From Flavobacteria bacterium RIFCSPLOWO2_12_FULL_35_11 (GTDB lineage: Bacteria > Bacteroidota > Bacteroidia > Flavobacteriales > Flavobacteriaceae): a stretch of DNA of 64,000 nt. The notes under the pieces were generated by a model. It worked only from the letters and a program-made list of their open reading frames with translations, was not told the origin of the DNA and did not search any database. The translations under genes and the position numbers were made by a program. This document shows positions 17,839 through 25,903 of this stretch, piece by piece. Where the stretch lies: the NCBI GenBank assembly GCA_001800975.1, contig MGWK01000056.1, forward strand, positions 1 to 64,000, read 5' to 3'. Positions within the stretch are counted from its first letter, which is position 1; the number at the start of each line of letters is the position of its first letter.

Positions 17839-19224
17839 TTATTTAAATTGGGCTATTATATCCTTTACTTTTTGCAGTTTATATACTTCAGGAAATAACT
17901 CTTTTATAATTGTATGGTATTCAAAATCTATGGACAATGCTTCTTTTAAATGAAGGCTTCCTTTTGGATAATTCTTAAATTTAAAATACAAACTTGCCAG
18001 CCTGTATTCTATTTCTGCAAAATCGTCAAAATACAACTTGGCTTTTAACAAATTCGACAATGCATCTTCATAATCGCCCAAAAAGCATAAGACATCGCTT
18101 AAACCAACCCAAATCACCAAATCCAAATCCTGCAATAAAAGACATTGATCAAACGCTTTTGCAGCTTCTTCAAAATAGTTTAGTTTTAAAGTGATTTCGG
18201 CATATTTTCTCCAATACAGCGTATTTTGATCATCAATTTCAAGTGCTTTGTTCACGTAAAATAAGGCCTTGTCATATTTTTTTCCTTTAATGTGCAGATT
18301 GGCAATGGCAATCCAGCCTTTATCCAAAAGCGGGTCTTCCTGAACCGCTTTTTTGTAATACTTTAAGGCCAATGTTGTTTTCTTTAATTTTTCATGGCAT
18401 TCCCCTATTCTAAAAAAAACGAATGAGGTTGGGTCATCTAGTTTTATCGTGATCTTGTAATTTTCTATGGCTTCCTCAAAACGATTTAATTGTTCCAAAG
18501 TTTTTGCTTTTTCGAGATATGCACCCACAAAATATTCATCTATCAACACGGCGTAATCAAATGCTCGCAATGCTTGATCATAATCTTCGCCTATAAAATA
18601 TTGACGGCCCAATTGGTGCCAGGCAATTTCACTGTAAGGCTCTTTATTGATATAGTTGTTCAAATATTCCGTTGCTTCCAAATGCTTGTTTTGCATATCA
18701 AAACAATAAATGACGTTGTAGAGTGAGGAATAATCTTCAGAATCGGCTTCCAGACATTTTGAAAAATTCAGGAGCGCTTCATCAAAATCATCCAAATATA
18801 AATATTCCATTCCCAGCAACGAAAAAATATCGGCTTCATCATCAGTATGGGTAAGCGCAATTTTCAACAAAGTTATCGCTTTAAAATGATTGTCCTTTTT
18901 CGAAAAAATACTTGCCTGCTGAACATAAATTTCATCATTGGCGGGCTCCAAAGCCTGCAACTCTTTTAACAAAGCGGTAGCCTTGTCATACTCTTCATCA
19001 AAAATCAACAATTCTGCCTGCAATAATTTTAACATTACAGAATTAGGATGTTGTTTTAGCCCCAAATTAATCGCTTTTTTCGCCAAAGAATTTTTGCCTG
19101 AGTCTAAATAATAATGCACTATTTCTTCAAATTCAACCGAATCGAAAAAATATACGCTATTGGTTTTTAGCATCGATTCGAATTTTGAAAGCGGAATATT
19201 ATTGTCTTTTGGAGTTAAAGCCAT
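17839..19224 (-). CDS. Tetratricopeptide repeat protein
   Basis: A 461-residue protein made almost wholly of TPR units (about 12), with repeated A-x-x-x-Y/F-x-x-A/G-L and Y/F-D-x-A-x-x-F patterns from residue 45 to 440. There is no signal peptide or membrane segment, so it is probably a cytosolic scaffold. Partners are unknown. Confidence 0.88.
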   Translation of the reverse strand: MALTPKDNNIPLSKFESMLKTNSVYFFDSVEFEEIVHYYLDSGKNSLAKKAINLGLKQHPNSVMLKLLQAELLIFDEEYDKATALLKELQALEPANDEIYVQQASIFSKKDNHFKAITLLKIALTHTDDEADIFSLLGMEYLYLDDFDEALLNFSKCLEADSEDYSSLYNVIYCFDMQNKHLEATEYLNNYINKEPYSEIAWHQLGRQYFIGEDYDQALRAFDYAVLIDEYFVGAYLEKAKTLEQLNRFEEAIENYKITIKLDDPTSFVFFRIGECHEKLKKTTLALKYYKKAVQEDPLLDKGWIAIANLHIKGKKYDKALFYVNKALEIDDQNTLYWRKYAEITLKLNYFEEAAKAFDQCLLLQDLDLVIWVGLSDVLCFLGDYEDALSNLLKAKLYFDDFAEIEYRLASLYFKFKNYPKGSLHLKEALSIDFEYHTIIKELFPEVYKLQKVKDIIAQFK

Positions 19225-19327
19225 TATAAAAGTTGCCTAATTAGTGCTACATTAAAAATACGGGAACAAAGTAAGATATTAAAAATAACTTCTAAATGTT
19301 TTTAACAAATTAATTAACAAAATGCTT

Positions 19328-19335
19328 TATATTTG
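19328..19335 (+). promoter_or_regulatory. Minus-10-like element (TATATTTG) for pyrR-pyrB
   Basis: TATATTTG matches TAnnTTTG. Transcription would start near 19342, leaving about a 20-base leader before the ATG at 19362 but almost none before the upstream ATG at 19347, so it favours 19362. Confidence 0.5.
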
Positions 19336-19361
19336 TATTCCAAACAATGTTTGGTACTGTC

Positions 19362-19901
19362 ATGGGTAAAAAAATACTGCTTAGCTCAAAAGAAATTCAC
19401 ATCATATTACACAGATTAGCCTGTCAACTAATTGAAAATCACACCAATTTTGAAAATACCGTGCTTATTGGAATTCAGCCAAGAGGCACTTATTTGGCCG
19501 AGCGTTTGGTCACTATTTTAGAAAATGATTACCGCATTCCAAACGTAAAATTAGGGCTGTTGGACATCACTTTTTATCGTGATGATTTTAGGCGTCGTGA
19601 AACTCCTTTGCAGGCCAATGCAACAAATATTAATTTTATTGTTGAAAATAAAAAAGTGGTTTTTATAGACGACGTGCTTTTTTCAGGAAGAAGTGTTCGG
19701 GCTGCTTTAACTGCCATTCAATCTTTTGGAAGACCTTCAGAAATAGAACTTTTAGTGTTAATTGACAGAAGGTTCAGCCGTCATTTACCTATTCAGCCAG
19801 ATTACAGCGGAAGCCAGGTAGATGTTTTTAACGAAGAAAAAGTAGTTGTTTACTGGGAAGAAAAAGATGGTAAAGATGCCGTATATATTATAAATAAATA
19901 A
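19362..19901 (+). CDS. pyrR: PyrR, uracil phosphoribosyltransferase/pyrimidine operon regulator type
   Basis: A 179-residue phosphoribosyltransferase-fold protein. It has the PRPP motif VVFIDDVLFSGRSVRAAL, the IGIQPRGTYLAERL loop and the LLVLIDRRFSRHLPI segment typical of PyrR. In Gram-positives PyrR binds pyr mRNA; here the leader is too short to show an attenuator, so a regulatory role is not visible. It is 7 bp upstream of pyrB, a normal pyrimidine pairing. Confidence 0.92.
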   Translation: MGKKILLSSKEIHIILHRLACQLIENHTNFENTVLIGIQPRGTYLAERLVTILENDYRIPNVKLGLLDITFYRDDFRRRETPLQANATNINFIVENKKVVFIDDVLFSGRSVRAALTAIQSFGRPSEIELLVLIDRRFSRHLPIQPDYSGSQVDVFNEEKVVVYWEEKDGKDAVYIINK

Positions 19902-19908
19902 TTTAGCA

Positions 19909-20844
19909 ATGAGTCAGTTAAGCGTAAAACACCTTTTAGGAATAAAACATATAAACAAGGCTGATATTGATTTAATTTTTAAAACAGCCGACCATTTTAA
20001 AGAAGTGATTAACCGGCCAATTAAAAAAGTGCCTTCGCTTCGTGACATTACCATTGCCAACCTATTTTTTGAAAACAGCACACGAACAAGGCTTTCATTT
20101 GAACTGGCAGAAAAACGTTTATCGGCAGACGTGATTAACTTCTCAGCAAGCCAATCTTCCGTTAAAAAAGGAGAAACCCTTATTGATACCGCCAACAACA
20201 TTTTGTCGATGAAAGTTGATATTATTGTGATGCGGCATCCCGATGTTGGTGCCTGTGATTTTTTATCGCAGCACGTAAACGCACAAATAGTAAACGCCGG
20301 AGACGGTACGCACGAACATCCAACACAAGCATTGCTCGACTCCTTTTCAATTCGTGAAAAACTGGGAAGCGTTGAAGGTAAAAAGATTGTAATTGTGGGT
20401 GATGTTTTACACTCACGAGTGGCGCTTTCAAACATATATGCCTTAAAATTACAGGGTGCCGAAATAAAAGTTTGCGGTCCAAAAACCCTCATCCCAAAAT
20501 ATATTGAAAGTTTGGGCGTAAGTGTTGAATTCAATATTAAAAAAGCACTGGAATGGTGCGATGTTGCCAATGTGCTGCGCGTACAAAACGAGCGTATGGA
20601 AATCAATTATTTTCCTTCAACAAGAGAATACTCACAGCTATTCGGCATAAACAAACAACTTTTGGACTCTTTGGACAAGAAAATATTAATTATGCACCCC
20701 GGACCTATCAACAGAGGTGTTGAATTAACTAGCGATGTTGCCGACTCACCAAACCAATCCATTATCTTAAATCAGGTAGAAAATGGCGTGGCCATTCGTA
20801 TGGCGGTTATTTATTTATTGGCGCAACAAAATGAACGAAATTAG
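19909..20844 (+). CDS. pyrB: Aspartate carbamoyltransferase catalytic subunit
   Basis: A 311-residue enzyme forming carbamoyl-aspartate. The carbamoyl-phosphate loop STRT is at 57-60, GDGTHEHPTQALLD follows in the middle, and MHPGPINRGVEL is near the C-terminus. No regulatory subunit gene (pyrI) is present. It is followed after 2 bp by a STAS-like gene. Confidence 0.96.
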   Translation: MSQLSVKHLLGIKHINKADIDLIFKTADHFKEVINRPIKKVPSLRDITIANLFFENSTRTRLSFELAEKRLSADVINFSASQSSVKKGETLIDTANNILSMKVDIIVMRHPDVGACDFLSQHVNAQIVNAGDGTHEHPTQALLDSFSIREKLGSVEGKKIVIVGDVLHSRVALSNIYALKLQGAEIKVCGPKTLIPKYIESLGVSVEFNIKKALEWCDVANVLRVQNERMEINYFPSTREYSQLFGINKQLLDSLDKKILIMHPGPINRGVELTSDVADSPNQSIILNQVENGVAIRMAVIYLLAQQNERN

Positions 20845-20846
20845 TT

Positions 20847-21179
20847 ATGATTGTAAACAAAACAAAAACATACACCCACCTTAAACCCACTCAAATTTTA
20901 GTGGCTGAGTTCATTGCTGAATTTAAAGATCGCGACAAAGAATTTAAAGGAGAACATATAATTATTGATTTTTCTGATAAAATTAACATAGAAATTAAAG
21001 AAATATTGTTATTTTTGAAACTAAGTGTGCAACACAGAAAAAATGGTACAAGTTTTGTACTGGTTTGTAATGGTATATCTGTTGATGATGTGCCAGACGA
21101 ATTAAATGTTGTTCCAACGTTTAACGAAGCTTTAGACATTCTTGAAATGGATGCCATTGAACGAGATTTAGGATTTTAA
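20847..21179 (+). CDS. Small STAS-like protein between pyrB and rnz
   Basis: A 110-residue soluble protein. Alternating strands and helices (IIIDFSDK, EILLFLKLSVQHRKNGTSFVLVCNG, FNEALDILEMDAIERDLGF) resemble a small STAS or anti-anti-sigma fold. No phosphorylatable Ser in the usual DxS position is clear. It is part of the pyrR-pyrB-rnz transcription unit. Database entries sometimes label such genes as ribonuclease Z because of the neighbour; nothing in the sequence supports nuclease activity. Confidence 0.7.
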   Translation: MIVNKTKTYTHLKPTQILVAEFIAEFKDRDKEFKGEHIIIDFSDKINIEIKEILLFLKLSVQHRKNGTSFVLVCNGISVDDVPDELNVVPTFNEALDILEMDAIERDLGF

Positions 21180-21193
21180 AACCAATTGGCTTA

Positions 21194-21556
21194 TTGATGA
21201 AAAAACTACTTTTAATCACTTTTTTACTGTTTTTCTCATATTCTTTTGCGCAACAATCCGAGAAAAACAACGGGAATGCAACCAACAATATTCCGCCAGC
21301 TACACTTTTGTCAGTTTCTGCATATCCAAATCCTTTTATTGCAGACACGAGCATCAATTTTAGATCCAGCAAAGCACAAAATGTAGAATTTACAGTAAAA
21401 AATTTGCTGGGAACAACTGTGTATGAGGAAAAATTTAATGCCTCTGTTGGTTATAATGCCATTCCATTTAACAGAAATAGTTTATCCAAAGGCATGTACA
21501 TTTACACTTTGCAAACTGATGTTGAGATTGTCTCTAAAAGATTGATCATTAAATGA
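21194..21556 (+). CDS. Secreted mini-protein: signal peptide plus type IX secretion sorting domain
   Basis: A 120-residue protein. A signal peptide (about 1-20, ending FSYSFAQ) is followed after a roughly 20-residue linker by an 80-residue T9SS type A sorting domain: VSAYPNPF at the start, GMYIYTLQTD and a C-terminal KRLIIK. There is almost no passenger between them. It overlaps the rnz start codon by 4 bp (ATGA), so the two are translationally coupled. This implies the organism has a type IX secretion system, whose core genes are not in the window. Confidence 0.88.
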   Translation: MMKKLLLITFLLFFSYSFAQQSEKNNGNATNNIPPATLLSVSAYPNPFIADTSINFRSSKAQNVEFTVKNLLGTTVYEEKFNASVGYNAIPFNRNSLSKGMYIYTLQTDVEIVSKRLIIK

Positions 21557-22470
21557 GTTTGAAACTCACGATCTTAGGATGTCATTCTGCAACACCACGC
21601 GTAAATGCGCACCCGACTGCGCAATTTTTAGAAATCAAAAACCATCATTTTTTAATTGATTGCGGCGAAGGCACCCAAGTGCAATTGCGCAAATACGGCG
21701 TTAAATTCTCCAAAATTAAACACATATTCATTTCCCATTTACACGGCGATCATTTTTACGGATTGGTTGGGTTAATTTCAACATTCAGACTGTTGAACCG
21801 CGAAGCGGAATTACATATTTATGCACCAAAAGGATTGAAGGAAATCATCACTTTACAATTAAAACTTTCCAATTCCTGGACGCAATATCCTTTGCTTTTT
21901 CACGAGCTAAATTCAACTGAAAGCGAGCTTATTTTTGAAGACGCCAACGTTGAAGTGCATACGATCCCTTTAGATCACCGAGTTTACACAAACGGGTTTT
22001 TATTCAAGGAAAAACTGGGGGAACGCAAATTGAATGTAAATGCCATCGCAAAATTCTCAGAAATTAAAATTTGCGATTATCAAAACTTAAAAAACGGCAG
22101 AGATTTTACGCTACAAAATGGCACCGTCCTAAAAAATGACTCGCTGACCTTAGATCCGCCATTTCCTTTAAGCTATGCTTTTTGCAGTGATACCGCCTAT
22201 TTTCCGGAAATTGTGCCTTTAATAAAAAACGCAACCTGTTTGTATCACGAAACCACTTTTTTAAAAGACAAAGAAGCGCTTGCTTTAACCACCAAACATG
22301 CAACTGCGGCACAAGCAGCCGATATTGCGCAATTGGCGCAAGTAAAACAGCTTATTATTGGGCATTATAGCAGCCGCTATACCAACAAAGAAGACTTTAA
22401 AATTGAGGCACAGGAGGTTTTTGAAAACACCCATTTGGCTTTGGAAGGAAAAATTTTTGAGATAGCTTAA
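21553..22470 (+). CDS. rnz: Ribonuclease Z
   Basis: A 305-residue tRNA 3'-processing endonuclease of the metallo-beta-lactamase fold. The zinc motif SHLHGDH is at 61-67, the early TPRVNAHPTAQ loop and DCGEGTQVQLRKYG are typical, and later ligands appear in FCSDTAYFPEI, HETTF and IIGHYSSRY. Length is normal. It ends the pyr-rnz unit. Confidence 0.95.
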   Translation: MSLKLTILGCHSATPRVNAHPTAQFLEIKNHHFLIDCGEGTQVQLRKYGVKFSKIKHIFISHLHGDHFYGLVGLISTFRLLNREAELHIYAPKGLKEIITLQLKLSNSWTQYPLLFHELNSTESELIFEDANVEVHTIPLDHRVYTNGFLFKEKLGERKLNVNAIAKFSEIKICDYQNLKNGRDFTLQNGTVLKNDSLTLDPPFPLSYAFCSDTAYFPEIVPLIKNATCLYHETTFLKDKEALALTTKHATAAQAADIAQLAQVKQLIIGHYSSRYTNKEDFKIEAQEVFENTHLALEGKIFEIA

Positions 22471-22530
22471 ATTCACCAAGCGTTTACCTTACATTTAAAT
22501 TTTACATAACCTTTGTGCAAAAAAATTGTT

Positions 22531-22602
22531 ATGGATTACTTATTTTCTAAAACAAAAAAACGTGAAACTTTACAATTTGGTAAAAAATTAAGACACTATT
22601 AA
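22531..22602 (+). CDS. Possible 23-residue basic peptide
   Basis: ATG to TAA encodes MDYLFSKTKKRETLQFGKKL plus RHY. It is basic and preceded by TAACCTTTG, one base longer than a standard -7 element. It lies between rnz and a minus-strand terminator. It may be a real mini-protein or chance; nothing else supports it. Confidence 0.2.
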   Translation: MDYLFSKTKKRETLQFGKKLRHY

Positions 22603-22675
22603 ATGAACCATAAACATTCTTTCCATAAACGGCAATCTTAATTTTACCAAAACGCCAAAAACTTTAACGCATAAA

Positions 22676-22703
22676 AAAACCTCCCTTTTTCAAGGAAGAT
22701 TTT
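22676..22703 (-). terminator. Terminator for the subunit A gene
   Basis: On the minus strand a CTTCCTT stem pairs with AAGGGAG (one G-T pair) around a short loop and is followed by a T run. It lies just past the stop of the gene at 22727-23314. Confidence 0.65.
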
Positions 22704-22726
22704 TTAAATATTTTGTTAGTTACCGA

Positions 22727-23314
22727 TTAAATATCTGTAAGTGTGTAAGTAATTGTTAATGGTGCAATTATATCAAATCTTAAAGCAGCGTAATCAGTTG
22801 ATTCACCAGTAGCATAATCAAGTTTGTAGGTTAACTTACGACCTTTATCTACTCCGGTTCCGGTGTAAGTGCTTCCAATTCCTGTAACAATACTTTGTGC
22901 AGTAGTTGTTAAAATAAGTTCAGTTGCTGCAGCCGTACCTTTTGTACCTGCACCATCTGCAGTAGCATCAGAAGCAAGCACTGATAATTTTAATCCTGCA
23001 GGAACAGTTCCAGTACCAGTAATTGCAACAGATACATTTCTTAACAATGCTGTACCTTTAACAATAGAAGAATAGTTCATCCAAATGGTTGAGTTAGTTG
23101 CTGCAGCTCCAAAAGTCATTGGATCACCAGCTTCTGTTGGTGCAGTACCTGCTAAAGTAATAGCTGTTGATGCCGCTTCAAGATCCAATAAGGCAATTTC
23201 TGGAATACTGATAGTCACTAAATGAGAAGCTGCTTTTCCGTCTGTTGCTTGTGCAAAAGAAGCGTTGGCAGATAAAACGATTACAGCGGCGAAAAATAAT
23301 TTTTTAAAGTTCAT
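22727..23314 (-). CDS. Secreted subunit-like protein A (W-x-N-Y-S-S family)
   Basis: A 195-residue exported protein with a clear signal peptide (SANASFAQ, about residue 22). The rest is Ala, Thr and Gly rich and beta-strand prone. It opens with HLVTISIPEIALLDLE, has IWMNYSSI near 78 and GSTYTGTGVDKGRKLTYKLDY, and ends in strand-like ITYTLTD. The same framework recurs in the genes at 23698 and 25903, so the three are paralogues. I do not recognise a named family. Size, the Gly/Thr-rich strands and the terminal strand resemble pilins or WxL-type surface subunits. It has its own promoter and upstream box. Confidence 0.8.
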   Translation of the reverse strand: MNFKKLFFAAVIVLSANASFAQATDGKAASHLVTISIPEIALLDLEAASTAITLAGTAPTEAGDPMTFGAAATNSTIWMNYSSIVKGTALLRNVSVAITGTGTVPAGLKLSVLASDATADGAGTKGTAAATELILTTTAQSIVTGIGSTYTGTGVDKGRKLTYKLDYATGESTDYAALRFDIIAPLTITYTLTDI

Positions 23315-23376
23315 GAGGGTTGTTTTTTTAAATTGTTTGTTATTTATTTTTTTGTTGTTATTTTCTTTTGATGGTA

Positions 23377-23405
23377 CAAATATAGGTTGACATTAAAGCT
23401 TGCAA
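23377..23405 (-). promoter_or_regulatory. Promoter of the subunit A gene
   Basis: On the minus strand a TTG at 23405-23403 is separated by 18 bases from TATATTTG (23384-23377), a full Bacteroidota promoter. It lies 62 bases before the start codon. Confidence 0.65.
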
Positions 23406-23420
23406 TGCAAAAAATAGGCA

Positions 23421-23463
23421 GGTAAACGTTAAGTGTCGGTGAACGGTAGGTTTCATTAGATGA
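23421..23463. promoter_or_regulatory. LytTR-type boxes upstream of subunit A
   Basis: TGTCGGTGAACGGT at 23434-23447 matches 13 of 14 bases with a box at 32141. A weaker relative (GGTAAACGT) lies 17 bases to the left and a degenerate one (GATGAATAA) starts exactly 21 bases to the right of the core. The cluster sits just upstream of the -33 element. The rest of the 383-base gap to the next gene holds only a weak hairpin near 23636-23675. Confidence 0.55.
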
Positions 23464-23697
23464 ATAAACTTAACGGCAGTTGAAAGCTGTGAAATGTGGG
23501 GAGAATATTTGCCCAAAAACTGAAGGATTATAGGCCAATTTGGCGTTTACTGCAGATTTAAAATGAAAGATTTCACCATGAGCCTAAACAATAGCTGATA
23601 GTGAAAGACCAACGTTAATTTGGTGGCATAAAAAAACACCATCCTAAAAAATGTCTTCGGGAATAGTGTCTTTTTCTAAATAGAAACCAAAAGTAAA

Positions 23698-24267
23698 TTA
23701 GTTGTCGGATAACGTATAGTTGATCACCAAGGTATTGCTTTGGTCGAAATCCAAATTAGCAAAAGCGTTTGGTTCATCACTAAGTTTTAAGGTATATTGC
23801 ACATTGTTGCCTTTATTGGCGCCTGCACCCGTATAAGCACTTCCTATATCGGTAATAATCGTAAGCGGATTAGCAGTAAGCTCTTGCATTGTGCTGATTG
23901 GTTTCCCCATTGTGCCTGCACCAGCGCTATTATCTTTCTCTACTTTAACATAAAGCTTCACGCCGGCAGGAATGGTGCCTTCAGAAATACGAATGCTAAT
24001 ATCTCTGCTTGGTTGTGTTTGTGAGCCAATAATGGAAGAATAATTGATCCAAACGCTGTTGTTTGTATCTTCAATGCTTAATGGTTTTCCTGCTTCAATA
24101 ACCGTAGTGTTTCCTAATGAAATGGCTGAATTAGAATAAACATTAATTAAGGCAACTTCCGGTATTGTTAAATTTATTTTGTGGCTGTCATGATTCTCTT
24201 GAGCGCTTAAATTGCCAATCACTAATAAAAATAAGAACAGGGCTATATTTTTGTAGGTTGTGGTCAT
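23698..24267 (-). CDS. Secreted subunit-like protein B (W-x-N-Y-S-S family)
   Basis: A 189-residue exported protein, paralogue of A. A signal peptide ends near NLSAQ (residue 22). The family framework is complete: INLTIPEVALINV, VWINYSSIIG, TIPAGVKLYVKV, GAGTMGKP, IITDIGSAYTGAGANKGNNVQYTL and a final LVINYTLSDN. It is rich in Ser, Asn and Thr. The upstream region carries the clearest regulator boxes in the window. Function is unknown; subunit of a surface polymer is inference. Confidence 0.8.
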   Translation of the reverse strand: MTTTYKNIALFLFLLVIGNLSAQENHDSHKINLTIPEVALINVYSNSAISLGNTTVIEAGKPLSIEDTNNSVWINYSSIIGSQTQPSRDISIRISEGTIPAGVKLYVKVEKDNSAGAGTMGKPISTMQELTANPLTIITDIGSAYTGAGANKGNNVQYTLKLSDEPNAFANLDFDQSNTLVINYTLSDN

Positions 24268-24350
24268 TTTTTTGGCTTAAGAGGTATTGCGTTTATAGGT
24301 TTTTATGTTTGTGTAACTAAAAAAGTTAATTGCTCTATTTAGATTTATTC

Positions 24351-24380
24351 TAAAGATACAAACAAAAAATGATTAAACAA
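24351..24380 (-). promoter_or_regulatory. Promoter of the subunit B gene
   Basis: On the minus strand TTG (24380-24378), 19 bases, then TATCTTTA (24358-24351), one mismatch from TAnnTTTG. The imperfect -7 fits a promoter that needs an activator. Confidence 0.5.
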
Positions 24381-24399
24381 TGAAATAAATGATATATTT

Positions 24400-24452
24400 T
24401 ACCATTTATTGCAAATTAATTACCATTCATTATAATTAATATACCGTTTATA
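24400..24452. promoter_or_regulatory. Three direct repeats with exact 21-bp period (LytTR-type operator)
   Basis: TACCATTTAT (24400), TACCATTCAT (24421) and TACCGTTTAT (24442) are spaced exactly 21 bases apart, two helical turns. LytTR regulators such as AgrA bind direct repeats of about 9 bp (AC-GTT core) at this spacing. The array ends 20 bases upstream of the -33 element of subunit B, a classic activator position, and the locus encodes a LytTR protein. Confidence 0.75.
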
Positions 24453-24565
24453 TTTTATTATATCATTTTTCAGGTGTTGAAAAAAGTAAAAAGCGCGTTA
24501 AACTGCTTCCTTTTACTTAAAGTTACGCGATTAATTTTGAAAAATTTGTGGGAGGTTGAAAAAAT

Positions 24566-24762
24566 ATGCCCGTTTTCAGAACTTTTTATTTTGATGAAGA
24601 ATATGGAATGAAAGAATTTTAAAAAGATATAATTATTGTCGTCCAGAAACTTTGGAACAATGGTGTGAGAAGCATTTTCTAAAAAATGCGATTTATAATG
24701 ACAAGATTCAACGTTATAATAAAATTGATTTTCTATTGAAGATGCGACAAAGCAATTTCTAA
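24566..24762 (+). pseudogene. Possible gene remnant in two frames
   Basis: In the plus strand, MPVFRTFYFDEEYGMKEF is open from 24566 to a TAA. A second frame carries about 54 codons to TAA 24760-24762 (including RPETLEQWCEKHFLKNAIY), and a one-base shift would join them. The residues look protein-like, but no family is recognised. It runs against the surrounding minus-strand locus and its end overlaps the HPt gene. Confidence 0.3.
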
Positions 24763-25371
24763 ATCAACCAACAACAGTTTCATATTTTCCAATTGATTTT
24801 CAGTATCATTTAAAATATGAACATCAATTTCTTTGCACAAGAGTGCAGAAAGCGGCAAATCCAGCATCGAAAATTTGCTGCTCAATTGGTGCGCCCTGCT
24901 TTTTAATTCCGATAAATTTTTGTTTTCAATCAATGCAGGGATTTCCTCAAAATTTTGTTTGAATTCATCAACAATTAATGCTTTTAATTGTTCAAAAAAT
25001 TCTTCATCATCCATGGCGTATTCTTCAATGGCTACATAAGAAATAGGCGTGTTTTCCGCTAAAAAAGCAAACAATGTTGAATAACTTAAAGGTGATTTTG
25101 TGTTTGCATAAGAAGTTCCCGATAAATCCAACTCGGCATCGTTCACAACCAACACAGGTAGCTTAATTAAGTCTCCAAACGCCAGAATAGACTCATTTTT
25201 AATAAAAGATTGCGCAACCAGATGCGTATAAGTCCCCGCATTTAACGCCGCATCCAATTCCTTAAAATCAGCGATTATTTCATAGGGAATGCCTGTGTTT
25301 TGCTGAAGGCACAATTTAATAGCTTCTTGCTTTATGTCATTTTCTTCAATAAAAAGTATTTTTATGGGCAT
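24733..25371 (-). CDS. Pseudo-receiver/HPt phosphotransfer protein
   Basis: A 212-residue cytosolic protein. Residues 1-110 resemble a receiver fold (KILFIEEND, LPVLVVND, a late TKSPL), but where the phospho-accepting Asp should be (around 49-54) the sequence is THLVAQ, so this half probably cannot be phosphorylated. Residues 118-212 form a helical HPt domain with KSRAHQLSSKFSMLD and the expected phospho-His161. HPt proteins shuttle phosphate between receivers. It lies within the surface-protein locus, 61 bp after the gene for secreted protein D. Confidence 0.75.
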   Translation of the reverse strand: MPIKILFIEENDIKQEAIKLCLQQNTGIPYEIIADFKELDAALNAGTYTHLVAQSFIKNESILAFGDLIKLPVLVVNDAELDLSGTSYANTKSPLSYSTLFAFLAENTPISYVAIEEYAMDDEEFFEQLKALIVDEFKQNFEEIPALIENKNLSELKSRAHQLSSKFSMLDLPLSALLCKEIDVHILNDTENQLENMKLLLVDLEIALSHLQ

Positions 25372-25432
25372 TGTTTCAAGTGTTTAATTGTTTTTGTCTT
25401 TTTAGCTATTTCTATTATCATTTTTAACCTCA

Positions 25433-25903
25433 TTATTGAAGCATTACGGTGAACATAATTGAAGTTGAATAACTTTGAACCGGCAATAAAATACTTATCC
25501 CTGTAATTTCATATTGTAATTGCACAAATGTAAGAAGGTCACTACAAGTAAAAAAGTTAGCATCATTGTTTGTAATTACTTGATAATTTAAGCCTCCATT
25601 GATGGAGTTATTCCCATTTGTGCCGTTTGATGTGCGTCTTATTTTAAGGGTCAAAGCTGCGATCCAAGCGATATCTTCTTTGTGAACAAAAACGACAAAA
25701 GTTTTATTTTTATTTTTAGGGTCTATTGTTAACAAAGTTTGATTTAGGTTACTGGTAAAAGTGGCTGGGTAATCACTCCCCGCTTCGCCTATATCTGATG
25801 CATCTATAGTTCTCGTCCAATTGCCTGTGACAGTCATGTCAAAACCTTGACCAAACAAACTGTTAGAAATAACCAAAAAGGCGATAAAGATTAAGTTTTT
25901 CAT
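25433..25903 (-). CDS. Secreted subunit-like protein D
   Basis: A 156-residue exported protein with a short signal peptide (SNSLFGQ, residue 19). It is Asn and Thr rich and beta-prone, but lacks the W-x-N-Y-S-S motif of its neighbours. One WIAALTLKIRRTSNG segment and a final SIMFTVMLQ strand are visible. Its ATG overlaps the stop codon of the gene before it (TAATG), so the two proteins are made together, perhaps as partners such as tip and shaft subunits. No family recognised. Confidence 0.75.
   Translation of the reverse strand: MKNLIFIAFLVISNSLFGQGFDMTVTGNWTRTIDASDIGEAGSDYPATFTSNLNQTLLTIDPKNKNKTFVVFVHKEDIAWIAALTLKIRRTSNGTNGNNSINGGLNYQVITNNDANFFTCSDLLTFVQLQYEITGISILLPVQSYSTSIMFTVMLQ

Noticed and set aside
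19914-20606. A 230-codon minus-strand frame opposite pyrB
   Set aside because: Ser, Cys and Ile-rich antisense shadow of a well-supported gene; no promoter or homology.
21121-21372. Minus-strand frame opposite the sorting-domain gene
   Set aside because: Crosses two coupled plus-strand genes and has no protein-like features.
22603-22641. 12-codon frame directly after the 23-residue frame at 22531
   Set aside because: Too short and composition is compatible with chance.
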